Assembly (NCBI GenBank): GCA_003013855.2
Contig: ML058526.1
Location: 1,302,001 to 1,366,000 of the forward strand
Origin: Liriodendron chinense
Taxonomy: Eukaryota > Streptophyta > Magnoliopsida > Magnoliales > Magnoliaceae
Length of the DNA: 64,000 nucleotides
Direction: 5' to 3'
The notes beneath the pieces are model-generated. The model was not told where the DNA came from. It did no database searches and saw only the letters and a program-made list of their open reading frames with translations. A program made the position numbers and the translations under genes. Positions 45,801 to 56,714 of the stretch are shown here, piece after piece (position 1 is the first letter of the stretch; each line of letters starts with the position of its first letter).

Positions 45801-47867
45801 TCATGAAGATTGACAATGATTCGGAAATATAAAACAGACAGTATTTCATCTGTTTCTAGATTGGACAATAGTTCACTCATGACCCCCACTTGATTTCCTT
45901 TGAGAGATCCACCCCATTCATATTATGTATTAATCAGTAGAGGACCCACCATCAAAAGATGGGGTCAATTGGAGTCCCGGATGGCCCACACCACTCGAAT
46001 CAGTGGTGCTAACTACTTGAAATTGTAACAGAGAATCGTTTCTCCAATCTAAACCGTCCAATACCTGGACCAATGAGTTATGAGTATACTAATTAAATTT
46101 TGGGTACATTAGATGTTCAGATTGGTCGTACCAAGCCAAACTGTGGGGGATAATATTGTTTATAAATCCTAAAATTTCATGTATGATTTATATTAAAGTT
46201 TATAAATAATGAAAAAGTTCAGATTCTAGTTTATTAATTAGTACTCTGATTTTATTTGATTTTGTGGCTTAATTGGATGTACAATATGCAATAATTAATC
46301 CATGTAATGTTAACATGTGATAATATATTGATTTCTGTACTTGGTGATTTTGTTTGCACTTAGTGATTTGTGATATATACAATTAGTGACCATTTTAAAT
46401 TATTGCACCTATTATACACATTAATTTTTGTGCTTTGTGGCTATTTATTAGTTCATGCAAGCTGGATTAATTGTTTATTATTCTATATTTAATGTCTATA
46501 CAAATACATACATGTTTACATGTACAATACAATCACGAATAAAGCGGTATATGGCGAGGTTTAGTCCATGGGGTTAAGTTAGAGTAGGGGTATATGAATA
46601 GTCCTTACCCATGACTATTCAAGTGTGGTTAAGTCTGGACTGTGCATGGTTTGTGTGTGGGATGGATATGGGTGTGATTATGGGACAAACATGCATGGAT
46701 ACATTGAATGAACTAGAATATGGGAAACCGTCAGGTGTGTGGTATGTTTTCTTATCGAGAATGCATCCGGTGTTGGGATCATATCATATCCGTGTCAAGA
46801 TCGGGGCAATTATTTTCTCAATGAGAATGTGACCCGTGTTGGGATCGGGCGTACTGTGTTAGGATCAGAGCAGTTGTGTCTCGTAGGTAATACGACCCGT
46901 GTCAGGATCAGAATGTACCTCACCTGTTTGGTTGTGATATTATTTTTCAGGCGTAGCCTTGAATGGTTGATTTACTTGTGCGAAACCTGACTAAAGACCT
47001 TGTGTTAAAGGCTACGCGTATGATTGATTTATGCGTGCTGCATGGGAATTCATTCTGGGATATGTGTGAATATTGTTGTATATGTCGTTGTGGGATGGAA
47101 ACGTGTGTACATGGCATTCTACAACTTACAAATTGAGTAATTATGCTTTGTTTCTATTCATTTGTTTATTTGGATACTTAATTCATATTATGGAGTGGAG
47201 TAAGTACTACTCGCTGGGCATTGTTTTGCTCACCTTTATAAAAGAACCGTAGGTTTTGGAGACGACATGGAAGCCATAGGTGACGGATGTAAGCTGAAGA
47301 AGCAACAACGGTACTGGAGGAGGATGCCAATGCTAACGAAGACAATTTCATTTATTTTTATATTTTTCTGCTTAGTCTGAATTAATAGAACCATAGGTAC
47401 ACTTAATTAATTTATAGAAGTATAAACATTTGAACTTTTATTTATGATTAGAATAAGAGTATGAATATGGTTTAGTGACTAAATAAATGCTACCATTATT
47501 TGTATTTATGCAATTATTACCTTAGTAATACTTGAAAATTCGTGCTCGGGCGGTATATTATGGCGCTGAATATCGGGGTGTTACACGACCTCAACCCTTA
47601 CTTCATACATCACCTTAAGAAAACACGTCCCCACAAAACATCAACAAATCAGGTGGGTCATAAGATATGAATGTTAACTTAATGATTTTATTTTCATTTA
47701 ATAAAAAATAAACCATTCATAATGTAAAACATCTCCAAATAGGATATAGGGGCAAATGTGTCAAATTAACAGATTTTAGATATTTCAAGTGTTTGTTAAC
47801 AAATGGGTTATTTTTTATTTAATACTTAATTTTCAAACTTTAACAACAGTTACCAAACATGTTTTTA

Positions 47868-47952
47868 GACTTCAAATTCAGATTTTAGATTTAAGCTTCA
47901 TATTTCAAATTTAGGCTTCATATTTCAAGTTCAGGCTTCAGACTTCATATTT
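47868..47952 (+). repeat. ~20-bp tandem repeat
   Basis: Successive units AAGCTTCATATTTCAAATTT, AGGCTTCATATTTCAAGTTC and AGGCTTCAGACTTCATATTT, plus a degenerate first unit. It lies just before the solo LTR. Confidence 0.75.
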
Positions 47953-47969
47953 AACAAATGGGCCTTGAA

Positions 47970-50475
47970 TGTAACAACTTGAAATTTTAGCCACTTAAAC
48001 TTGGTTTTAAATAAAAAGGGTTAAATGAATTGATTTATAACTTATAAATAAGAACATGACATTGGGCTGGTTGGTTAAGGCTCTTTTGGTTGAGAGGGTA
48101 GACCAGGGTTTAAAACCTGTCATAAGCAGAATTATAGTTTTATTTTTTTGCTATAAATTTAAATTGCAAATTTTCATATATATAAGATGGAATTCTACTT
48201 ATCTTATCTTATGGAGATTTCTCTTCTATAAATAGAGTTGGGGAGAGAGCATTCGTAGGAACTTAAAAAAGTAGAAAGGAGAGGAGAAAAAGAGAGTGAT
48301 AAAGACGTGTGTTCTTACTGTGGGGCTTAAATCCAGTAAGACCTTGATTCATTATTTAATTTTCTTGTGCTTATAGTATAATTTTATCATTGATCTAGCC
48401 AATGAACGGAACCGATTGGTCATCTGTTCATTATATAGATCTGTGGACCACTTTTAGATTTAGATCAATATATTGAAGAATGTGATTGATGGGGTCCATT
48501 TGAGTGGGCCAAATCTAATCTGCACAGATCCTATGGATCCTAAGACCAAACCATGTAAGGGTAAGAAATCTTAGATCAATCCGATATACAGGTGGGCCAC
48601 ATCAATCTAATCTTGGGTTGTAAGTTGATCTCTATGTGGACCAAAGGATGCATATGATCCATCACACCAATCTAAACCGCTGAAAGTATTTATATGGATA
48701 AGATCGGCCAGTGGACCATCAAGATCAATTATATTTGAAGTTAATCATGTAAATTGGTGTGTATGATGATCATCATGGCTTAAATGTTGAATTATAGTTA
48801 TGATCATGGACCATCTTAACTTTTTATGCATAATGGACGGTCCAGATCTGAACCATGATGACCATGCAACCCATTAAAATCAAAGAAATTAAAAGAGATT
48901 GGAAAAAAGTTGCGAATTGACCGAATTGAGGGAAGTGGGAGTTCTTCGGTCGACCAAGACCAGGGGTCGATCGATCAAGCAGCTCGTTGTTCAACCAACT
49001 GGAACAATTTAAAATGGTGACCAAGGAGAGCTTTGGCTAACCCAAGAAGTCTTCGGTCGACCGAACACAGTGTTGGGTTGACCGAGGGATCTCTTTCTCC
49101 AAAGTCTTAAGCAATTTGTAAAGTTGACCAAAGGAGTCTTTGTTTGACCGAGGAAGGCTTTGGCTAACCGAACACAGGGCTCTCGGTTAGCCGAGCAACC
49201 CGTTTTTCTCTATTTATTGAATCGGTTTATTAAGTTGAATTGTAATTATTACTTTTACCTTGAATAATCGAATAGTAGAAGACTCTAGTGAACTAAAAAA
49301 TGAATTATTAAATAGGAAATGATCGATTAAGTAGATCAAATGAATGAAGGATGATTGGATGATGATTATATTTTAGGAACTTAATATTGACTCTAAATTT
49401 GGAAATCTTGTGGAACTCACATCAACAATCAGAGGTGAGTAATCTCACCATATTTCTTATACATTTCAATTAAGATAGTGTGTATGTGAATTATGTTGTG
49501 TGGAAATTAATGTTGGATTCTGAATTGTATGTTTGTTGATCTAAAATCGATAAACTGTTGTATATGCATATTATTGAAATATGAGACAAGAGAAGCAAAG
49601 TTGTACGTAATTTACCTCTCATATAGTGAGATGGTCAATTTGATGTGGTTTATCTCTAATATAGAAACACGAGATGGTACAGTGAATTGGAATTGAACAT
49701 GTGCATTATATGCACCACGTAATTCATGCATCATAATGTGTACCTAGAGGACCTCTCTGGATGACTTGTAGGTACTTAAGTACCGGGTAGCCCAGGGACT
49801 CGTCTTGAATGCCCACGTTATGTGGAAGCCTACCCTAGGGGTAAATGCTAGCCTTAGGAGGGTTGATGCGGGTTGATGGAGTCCAACTCAAGCAAGTAGG
49901 TGTGCTTCCCACTTGATTCATATATCATGCATTGCACTACATGACAACATTTCATCTGGCATTTGTGTATCTGAGTTTTGTTTCCCATTTTAATTGTCGT
50001 GTGTATGAACTATGATGTATTCCCTCACTGGGCTTTCCAACTGACAATTTGTGGATAAAATTAACATAATAGATTATGTGGAAGCTGATCCACCAGAAAT
50101 GATTTCAGAAAATAAACTCGAACCAGTGGAGGAACCGCGGGATAACTGGCACTACTTAACTGAGGAGGAAGTACCTGCCCTGAACCAAGATGCATAGATT
50201 TATGATCTTTTGATAATTATTTTTGTTGTTAATTTCAGTAGTGATGACATTTGAATAAGTCCCAAATGGATAGACCTCGAATGTAGATTTTAGATTTTAA
50301 AATTATTAAAGTAACTGCTTAGTAATGGTTGAATGAAGTTTTAGAACTTGGTGTATATAATCTTATGCCTCTATAACTGTTTGACACTTGAATTAAGAGT
50401 ACTTAGTGCACAAGTCATATACTGTAAATCAGACCTGAGGGTGCACACTCTATGTCTGAATTACAGGGCGTGACA
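47970..50475 (+). mobile_element. solo LTR, Tekay-like, with 5-bp target duplication
   Basis: It begins TGTAACAACTTG and ends GGGCGTGACA. TTGAA occurs at 47965-47969 and again at 50476-50480. There is no internal region, primer site or second LTR, so this is a solo LTR left by LTR-LTR recombination. TATAAATAG at 48227-48235 is the promoter. Downstream (48945-49200) is an array of GGTCGACC/GGTTGACCGA/GGCTAACCGA dyads. Confidence 0.9.
48945..49200 (+). repeat. CGGTCGACC-type dyad array in the solo LTR
   Basis: CTTCGGTCGACCAAG, GGTCGATCGATC, CTTCGGTCGACCGAACACAG, GGTTGACCGAGG, GGCTAACCGAACACAG and CGGTTAGCCGAGC follow within 255 bases. They are reminiscent of the GACCGGTC arrays in the Athila LTRs but lie 3' of the TATA box. 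Confidence 0.7.
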
Positions 50476-50519
50476 TTGAAGGCTTTAGTTTTTTAATGTG
50501 CATGTAATGTACTCATGCG

Positions 50520-50810
50520 AATCACTACATGTGGATATAACTTGCCTAATATGTGTTATATCCACACCGTCCATCCATTTTGTAATATCATTTTAGGGCA
50601 TGACCCAGAATATCAACTTCATTTAATACTTTTGTGGGTTGCAGGAGTTTTAATGGTAGACGTTCAATCCCAACTGCTTCTGTAGTGTGGTCAATTTCCA
50701 TTTTGCATGTTGCTTATTTTTTGTCCATTTCCATAAAATGCTCTTGCAAAATGAATGGACGGTGTGCATATAACATATACATCATGGTGGGCCCCACAAA
50801 ATTATGCCAT
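50520..50810. mobile_element. short palindromic MITE, copy of the same family
   Basis: Left GTTATATCCACACCGTCCATCC and right GAATGGACGGTGTGCATATAAC with CATCATGGTGGGCCCCAC form an inverted repeat of about 100 bp around a short centre. Confidence 0.75.
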
Positions 50811-51393
50811 GTCAACACACCTCCACCTCCGGCCAATGCATTCAGATATGATTTGATAGCTTGGTTTAATCAATCCACTACAAGGACTAATAATGATAGT
50901 TTTACAGTGCATTACCATTCATCCAATCATACCCTTAGGGATCCACCGACCTCGGTGGATTCAGCGATCTACCCAAACCGCGCCTATCCTCTTCACATGT
51001 GGTAATAATTTATGGCCATCCTGACTATCTAAATTGTGGGTACACGGTTTACATATAAAATCACGCTAATCAAACAATCTTAACCATTTAATTAATGGCT
51101 ACCAAATGGATGGTTTAAAGTAAAATAGTGAATGGTCCAAGTATAAAGGAAAAATCAGATGGCGGCTGTCTTCATTTATCTGATAATTTAGAAACTATCT
51201 ACCGTGACACCCAAGATTTAGAAGGCTCATGTGTCAATATGTGCCACCTGTGCAATTTAAGTGCGAATGAGAAAATTAAATCAACAGTCCAGATGACTAG
51301 ACCTTTACTGCACTTGTTTAGTGCCCGAGGGTCTAATAAAATGGAAGCAGACTCCGTCCTACCCCTGGTCCAACCTTTAAGCATCCGACCAGA

Positions 51394-51894
51394 GGGAGCG
51401 GATTGCTTGTGACACCGGCCACAGGGTTATCCTGTGGTCGGGGCTGTGTGGGATCCACAGGGATGTTTGTGACAAATCCACTACGTCGATATGTTTTTAA
51501 AGACAAAAATAGGACAAGATTACAAAAATTAGTCAGATTCAGAACTCAGGTGGGCCACACCAACAAAACAGTGGGAACACCAACGTCCACAATTGAAACC
51601 TTCCGGGAGTTAACCGTGATGTTTATGTGCCATCCAAACCTTTCATAGAATTATTAACACTCAGATAACTGCAATAAAAAGTATCATCATGATGCAAAAC
51701 TTTTATCACTTCTAAGTGTTCAATACCCACTGTTTCGTGTTGTATGGCCCATCTGAGTTTTGGATCTGCATTATTTTTAAAATCTTGTCCCATCAGATGG
51801 ACGTAGTGAATTTGTCACGGACATCCCTGTGGATCCCACACAGCCCCGGCCACAGGGATATCCCTGTGGCTGGGGTCACAGGCAATCCGCTCCC
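51394..51894. mobile_element. palindromic MITE, copy F, 501 bp, ~95-bp TIRs
   Basis: Ends GGGAGCGGATTGC and its exact inverse GCAATCCGCTCCC. TIRs continue through CACCGGCCACAGGG, GGGGCTGTGTGGGATCCACAGGGAT and TTTGTCACGG-type words. Flanks CCGACCAGA (51385-51393) and CTGACAAGA (51895-51903) agree at 7 of 9 positions. Long TIRs starting with G and 9-bp duplications point to a Mutator-like origin. Confidence 0.85.
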
Positions 51895-51903
51895 CTGACA
51901 AGA

Positions 51904-52245
51904 ACTGTATGGAGGCCCATCGTGATGTATCTGTATATCCATGTATATCCACGCCATCCATCCCTTTTTCAAGATCATGCTAGTGTATGGACCCAAAAAT
52001 GAGGCAGATGCAACGCTCTAGTGGACCACACCGGAGACGACTCTTGCATTTGATGACCCTGAATTTAATGCTTTACCGATTTAACATGTATTTAATGCAA
52101 CCCAAGCTTACTTGTTAGGTGTGGTCCACTAAAGCATTGGATCTACCTCATTTTTTTGTCCATTCCCTAGCATGATCTTGGAAAAGGGATGGATGGCATG
52201 GATAAACAGAAACATCATGGTGGCCCCCACACAGATTTGGTTGGG
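51904..52245. mobile_element. palindromic MITE, copy G
   Basis: GGCCCATCGTGATGTATCTG, CACGCCATCCATCCCTTTTTC and AGTGGACCACACC are mirrored by GGTGTGGTCCACTAAAGC, GGAAAAGGGATGGATGGC and ACATCATGGTGGCCCCC. It abuts copy F. Confidence 0.75.
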
Positions 52246-52508
52246 TTGGACGTATTCTGCTTCCCAATAAAATAGGGTAGACTATCTTTACCTGCACTTC
52301 ATAATGCAGTTAGATCCTAAACAGTAGGAGTAGTAGCTAAACAAATGTAAGAAGGAAATGAGAATCCAACACTGTAATGTAAGAAACTCCATATTACTAA
52401 CACAATGCATGCCATGTTATAATAAACAAAATTCTCATAGCGAGCAAAACAAAGCAATAAAGATAAAACCATAACAAAGAAGAAAATCAAAACTAGCAAA
52501 CTGAAACC

Positions 52509-52735
52509 CTAATAAGAGACATGGCTGGCTGCAATGCGGTCCATTATCTTCCCAACAACATCTTCTGAATCCCTGAGCAACTTAATGCTCTTGTTCAGCC
52601 ACTCACGTTTCAGAGCAGTAGACGGTGATTCATCCAACATCCGTTCAATCCCACCGGTGTGTGCTCCCATCAATTCATTAACTATTTTAGGCTGTTCCAT
52701 GTCTTCACATAATCGGGGTTTGGATATCAAACGAA
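52509..52735 (-). pseudogene. truncated DRP4C pseudogene (C-terminal fragment)
   Basis: The minus strand carries the GED end of the adjacent gene (IVNELMGAHTGGIERMLDES, NKSIKLLRDSEDVVGKIMDR). It is joined directly to the earlier DYVKTWNS codons, so about 260 bp (residues ~546-631 of the parent) are deleted and the frame is lost at the join. The copy is otherwise very similar to 53540-53720, with a few substitutions (R to W in KREW; stop context HVSY). It results from the local tandem duplication and cannot make a GTPase. Confidence 0.9.
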
Positions 52736-52740
52736 CATTC

Positions 52741-52898
52741 CAGTGGCCCGATGAAAATTTTAATGGTGGGGATTCAATCACTAGTGTTTCCTGGGCAATG
52801 GTCGACCTAAAATTTTGATCTGCTCATGCCCTAAAATGAGTTTAAAAATAGATGGACGGTGTGGATGTAAGGCACATACATTATAGTGGCCTCACAGT
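52741..52898. mobile_element. palindromic MITE, copy H (right half)
   Basis: GATGAAAATTTTAATGGTGGGGATTCAATC, CATGCCCTAAAATGAG and AGATGGACGGTGTGGATG are right-arm phrases. It sits exactly at the junction between the two duplicated copies. Confidence 0.65.
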
Positions 52899-53539
52899 TA
52901 GGGATTCGGGGATCCACCCAAACAGCGCCCATCCTCTTGACATGTTGTAGTAATTTATGGCCATCCTAACCATCTAAATTGTGGGTCCATGGTGTACATA
53001 TATAAAATCACACTGATCAAGCAATCTTAGCCATTCCCAAATGGATGGTTAGAAGTAAAAGAGTGAACGGTCCAAGTTCAAAGGAAAAATCAGATTGCCT
53101 GTCATCGTTTATCTGATAATTTGCAAACTATCTACAGTGACACCCAAGATTTAGAAGGCTTATAGCACGTGTCAATATGTGCCACCCGTGCAATTTAAGT
53201 GCGAATGAGAAAATCATATCAACGGTCCGGATGACTGGACCTTTACCGCACTTGTTTAGTGCCGGAGGGTCCAATAAAAGTGAGGTAGATGACCTTCATA
53301 ATGCAGTTACCGTAATCCTAAACAGTCAAAAAGAGTAACTACCAAATGTAAGAAGGAAATGAGAATCCAACACTGTAATATGAGAAGGATGCTAACTTCA
53401 TATTACTAACACCAAAACACATGCCATTCTAAAATAAAATAAGTTGTCAGGGCCAGCATGCCATGCAAAAGGAGCAAAACAGAACAAGAAAAGATAAAAC
53501 CATAACAAAGAAGAAAATCAAAACTGGCAAACTGAAACC

Positions 53540-55612
53540 CTAGTCAGAGATGTGGCTGGCTGCAATTCGGTCCATTATCTTCCCAACAACATCCTTTGAA
53601 TCCCTGAGCAACTTAATGCTCTTGTTCAGCCGCTCACGTTTAAGAGCAGTAGACGGTGATTCCTCCAACATCCGTTCGATCCCACCAGTGTGTGACCCCA
53701 TCAATTCATTAACAATCTCAGCTTCCATTTCCTTTTCAACCAATTTCTTAACACTAAAGAGAAGATGAAGAGCCAAAGTGTCAACCAACCTCAACAACAC
53801 AATCCTCCAATATGCAGTTAATCTCATTTTCAAGTCAAATGCTTGCTCGAGCATCGACAGTGAGTGTTGCCTCAAATGGCCCACCTCAACTTCACCGAAG
53901 CCCTGAAAAATGATTTTAGTTGGTTTCGAAGGGTCCTGTATTACCTCCATAAATTTCTTCTGATTCTCCATTAAGCTGTTCCATGTCTTCACATAATCAG
54001 GGCTCGTGGTGTAATCAGCGATCTTCTCCATTTCAATAATCTCCTTAACACGCTTAACCGACCTATCCCTCATCTTGTCAATAAGATTATGGACTGCCCT
54101 TTTAGTCATGGATTGGAGCTGCAGGTACTCCTCTGATTGCTCAGAAACAATGCGAATGACCACGTCCTCAATGTAGCTCAAGAAACTTTGAACAAAATCC
54201 AATGGAGCAAGCGAAATTTGATTCACCTTCCGTTGCAATAACGTGAGGAAAGCTGTCCGCGGAAGGAAATTAGGAAGCCCAATCCACTTGGACTCCTCCA
54301 AAACACCAATTTCCAACATTAAGAAAGCACGGGAAGATGTTGAATCGTCATCAGAAGACTTAGATTGTAAGTCTTTATAGAACGCATCCAGCATTTCCGC
54401 CATTCGAGCAGTGCAATGCATTTTCGCATCATCTGGGAAATCTTCAAATTCGCCACGTAAAAGCACCTTCTTAAACGATTCTTTTGCGGCTCCAACGACA
54501 CGCATGAAAGCTTGCATTGCATCAGCAACATTTGTAAGATTCTGCGGCATGTTATTCAAATCAGTGACGTTCTTGTTGAGCTTGTCATTGATCTTTTTAA
54601 CAATATCCGGCAAGCATTGTGATAGGCTAGTTGCTTGAATCTGCACCAGCTTTTGAGCAAGAACTGGAATACCAACGATCGATTTATCAATCTTGGAGAG
54701 AAGAGGATGAGATTTGAATAATCTTGCCTCTTCAATCCTTGCCTCTTCATAAGTTTCATCTCCAATTCGATTCCTCACGCAAACATAACCAAGGCCAATG
54801 TTCACATCATCGGCAGTCACCTTCTCTAGCAAACCCTCAGGAGCCTTATCAGCTTTTGTAACAACAGCCAATGTTCGCTCCCCAGTCTTATCAACACGTT
54901 GAGACATCCGAATCGATTCGCATGTTGGAAAATCAACGGTTGCTGATAAAACATTGAGAATAATGCTCTCCTTTGGCTTGATGTACTCCATGATGATATT
55001 GGATATCTGCTCATAGATATCCTCTGGCTGGCCATGGACTGGAACACGTGTTATTCCAGGTAGATCGACCATGGTAAGATCAGGAACGCCTTTCTTCTTC
55101 ACTACAAGGGTGAGAGGAGTGTTGGAGATGCCCTTTCCATTGCCTGCAATCTCGTCAGTGGCGATGCTGATAGAATCTGAGATTTGATTTTCTGATGTCG
55201 GGACTGTCTTTCCTTGATACTCCAGGTGCATTTGTGTTTCGTTGGTGGGGACGTTTTGCAACCGCATGATGAGTGGGACACGAGTACAAATGCCTTGGCC
55301 ACGGGGAAGACTGATACCAGCAAGTGACTCAAGTACACTTGATTTTCCACTCGATTGATCGCCAACTACGACTATGGTTGGGAGCTCTATGCCTTCTTCC
55401 ATCACCTTCAGGTGTCGGAGACGGTCGACAGCATCAAGTAGCGGGCGGATGCGATCATTGTAGGACGAGGCAAGAGGGGGAAGTACTGGTTTCTCAGGGT
55501 GATCTTTATCGGGGCTATCTACACCAAGTCTGGCCATTTTTCCTTGGAGTGAAGTGGATGCAATACGAAGAGATTTCATATCTTGCTTTAGAGAGAGAGG
55601 GAGATGGTGCAT
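53540..55612 (-). CDS. DRP4C: dynamin-related GTPase, DRP4C type
   Basis: The 690-residue, intronless protein is a large GTPase of the dynamin superfamily. The GTPase domain spans about 55-330, with P-loop GDQSSGKS (84-91), switch Thr in CTRVP (T110), DLPG (183-186) and TKAD (252-255). The middle/stalk region runs about 335-570 and the GTPase effector domain about 585-680 (QAFDLKMRLTAYWRIVLLRL). There is no PH or proline-rich domain, as in plant DRP4 and animal Mx proteins. All G motifs are intact, so it is probably active. The family self-assembles and remodels membranes, but the role of plant DRP4 is poorly known. The first ATG is at 55612; Met12 (55579) and Met26 are alternatives. It is the only complete host gene here, flanked by MITEs and a broken copy of its own 3' end. 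Confidence 0.93.
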   Translation of the reverse strand: MHHLPLSLKQDMKSLRIASTSLQGKMARLGVDSPDKDHPEKPVLPPLASSYNDRIRPLLDAVDRLRHLKVMEEGIELPTIVVVGDQSSGKSSVLESLAGISLPRGQGICTRVPLIMRLQNVPTNETQMHLEYQGKTVPTSENQISDSISIATDEIAGNGKGISNTPLTLVVKKKGVPDLTMVDLPGITRVPVHGQPEDIYEQISNIIMEYIKPKESIILNVLSATVDFPTCESIRMSQRVDKTGERTLAVVTKADKAPEGLLEKVTADDVNIGLGYVCVRNRIGDETYEEARIEEARLFKSHPLLSKIDKSIVGIPVLAQKLVQIQATSLSQCLPDIVKKINDKLNKNVTDLNNMPQNLTNVADAMQAFMRVVGAAKESFKKVLLRGEFEDFPDDAKMHCTARMAEMLDAFYKDLQSKSSDDDSTSSRAFLMLEIGVLEESKWIGLPNFLPRTAFLTLLQRKVNQISLAPLDFVQSFLSYIEDVVIRIVSEQSEEYLQLQSMTKRAVHNLIDKMRDRSVKRVKEIIEMEKIADYTTSPDYVKTWNSLMENQKKFMEVIQDPSKPTKIIFQGFGEVEVGHLRQHSLSMLEQAFDLKMRLTAYWRIVLLRLVDTLALHLLFSVKKLVEKEMEAEIVNELMGSHTGGIERMLEESPSTALKRERLNKSIKLLRDSKDVVGKIMDRIAASHISD

Positions 55613-55685
55613 GATGTTGAATATCTAGTAGAATTTATAAAAGTCTGAAGGCTGTTAGAGAACAGTGAGAGCAGGTATTTGAGGA

Positions 55686-55706
55686 TTACCGAGAGAGATG
55701 GTGCAT
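55686..55706 (-). other. possible 6-codon upstream ORF
   Basis: The ATG of the distal duplicated unit opens a frame of six codons (MHHLSR) and then TAA. The first four residues equal those of DRP4C itself (MHHL). Whether it is in the transcript depends on the exact start, which falls within a few bases of this ATG. Confidence 0.5.
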
Positions 55707-55727
55707 GAGAGGTTGAATATCTGGTAC

Positions 55728-55736
55728 TATTTATAA
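55728..55736 (-). promoter_or_regulatory. distal TATA box of DRP4C
   Basis: The minus strand reads TATAAATAG. A start about 30 bases on (~55700) would give a leader of about 90 bases to the ATG at 55612. The proximal TATA (55639-55634) is only ~25 bases from that ATG, too close to serve it. Confidence 0.6.
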
Positions 55737-55790
55737 AAGATTGGGGGCTGTTAGAAAACTGTGTGAGAAGTTTTTAGGATTCCCGAGAGA

Positions 55791-55869
55791 GAGGTGAGAC
55801 GGATGGGAGCTTTGCATCGAATATGCATGGACGATTTCGCCGCCCCTTTTCACGCGTTAGGTAGGGGTA
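55791..55869. other. DRP4C upstream flank
   Basis: Short, non-repetitive upstream flank between the duplicated promoter and the next MITE; I see no motif I can name. Confidence 0.4.
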
Positions 55870-56341
55870 ACAGCTTACTGAGTGAGTCCCTGATCGTTAA
55901 GGCCAGCTCGATGTATGTGTTGTACATCCGTGCCGTTCATCCGTTTTTCCAGCACATTTAAGGGAATGGATCAAAAAATGAGGCAGATTTGAATATCAGG
56001 TTGACCCATATCTCAGGAAAACTGTGATGATTAAACGCCTACCATTAAAAACTTTCTAGGGCACGATCTAATCTTTATTTGCATTCGAACCTGTTGATAA
56101 GGTCACATGGACCTGGACGAAGGAAAAACGCAAATAGACGCTTCATCCAAAACTTTTGTGCCCCCAAGAAGTTTTTAATGGTAGGAATTCAATCCCTACT
56201 GTGGTCCACCTGGAATTTGGATCTATCTCATTTTTCCAACCATGCCCTAAATTGAGCTGCCAAAACGTATGGACGGCGTGGATATACAGAACATAAATAG
56301 AGGTGGGCCCCGAGGTCAGGGTCTCACTCGCTAAGTTGTTA
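55870..56341. mobile_element. palindromic MITE, copy I
   Basis: Ends AACAGCTTACTGAGTGAGTC and the inverse of GTCTCACTCGCTAAGTTGTT match at 21 of 25 positions counting the following bases. Inner arms and the central AAACTTTCTAGGG.../AAGTTTTTAATGGTAGG pair are family typical. It starts about 160 bp upstream of the DRP4C distal TATA box. Confidence 0.8.
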
Positions 56342-56714
56342 AAGTGCCTCACGCACTAAGCTGCTACACTTTTAAAAATGGTGGTGACTTTTCAATCTTA
56401 CACGTGGCATAGTTGTAAGGTAATCCTGACCACCCAAATCGCTGATCTAACTGCGGATAGAGTATAGATAAAAAATAATAATAATAACAATAAAGCCGTG
56501 GAGAGGATAGTAACTACGGAATATTTCCCTTGAAATTTGGACCGCTCACTGTTTTATTGTTCACCATTTAATTGATGAATTATATCAATTGGATAGTTAC
56601 GGTTGCTGTGATTTGGAATATGTTACAAGAGTACCCCATGTGAGGAGGATGAGCCATCACCATTTTCAAATTGGTGGGCAACTATATCATAGGAGAATAT
56701 ACGGCACTGGGAAT
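56342..56714. other. intergenic
   Basis: No coding or repeat signal recognised apart from a short AATAAT run near 56476. Confidence 0.4.

Larger units (their letters stand above)
43359..47585 (+). mobile_element. 4.2-kb Tekay-like LTR
   Basis: It starts TGTAATATC after the polypurine tract and ends CGGGGTGTTACA. Near its end, CTCGCTGGGCATTGTTTTGCTCACC (47209-47233) corresponds to CTCATTGAGTTGATCACTCACTCCC (3438-3462) in the first LTR, which supports the family call. It contains a MITE-like segment (45485-45800) and a CT/AG palindrome (44897-44926). No coding region is seen in it. Confidence 0.75.
50940..52735 (-). repeat. upstream copy of a tandem duplication of the DRP4C 3' region
   Basis: 50965-51360 and 52270-52735 together match 52905-53320 and 53280-53720 (then 53978-54005) in order. 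Examples are TAATTTATGGCCATCCT, GTGACACCCAAGATTTAGAAGG, TGCAATTTAAGTGCGAATGAG, GTAAGAAGGAAATGAGAATCC. The upstream copy is interrupted by two MITEs (51394-51894 and 51904-52245). The duplication covers the 3' flank and the last part of the gene. Confidence 0.85.
55601..55790 (-). repeat. tandem duplication of the DRP4C promoter/start region (~92 bp x 2)
   Basis: GAGATGGTGCATGA...GTTGAATATCT...TTTATAAAAG...GGCTGTTAGA occurs at 55601-55690 and again at 55693-55790. Each unit contains a TATA box and an ATG (CAT on the plus strand). The proximal unit supplies the start codon used by the long ORF. Confidence 0.85.

Noticed and set aside
52534..55614. Plus-strand and other minus-frame ORFs over DRP4C
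   Set aside because: Shadows of the 690-codon gene, which has all GTPase motifs in its own frame.
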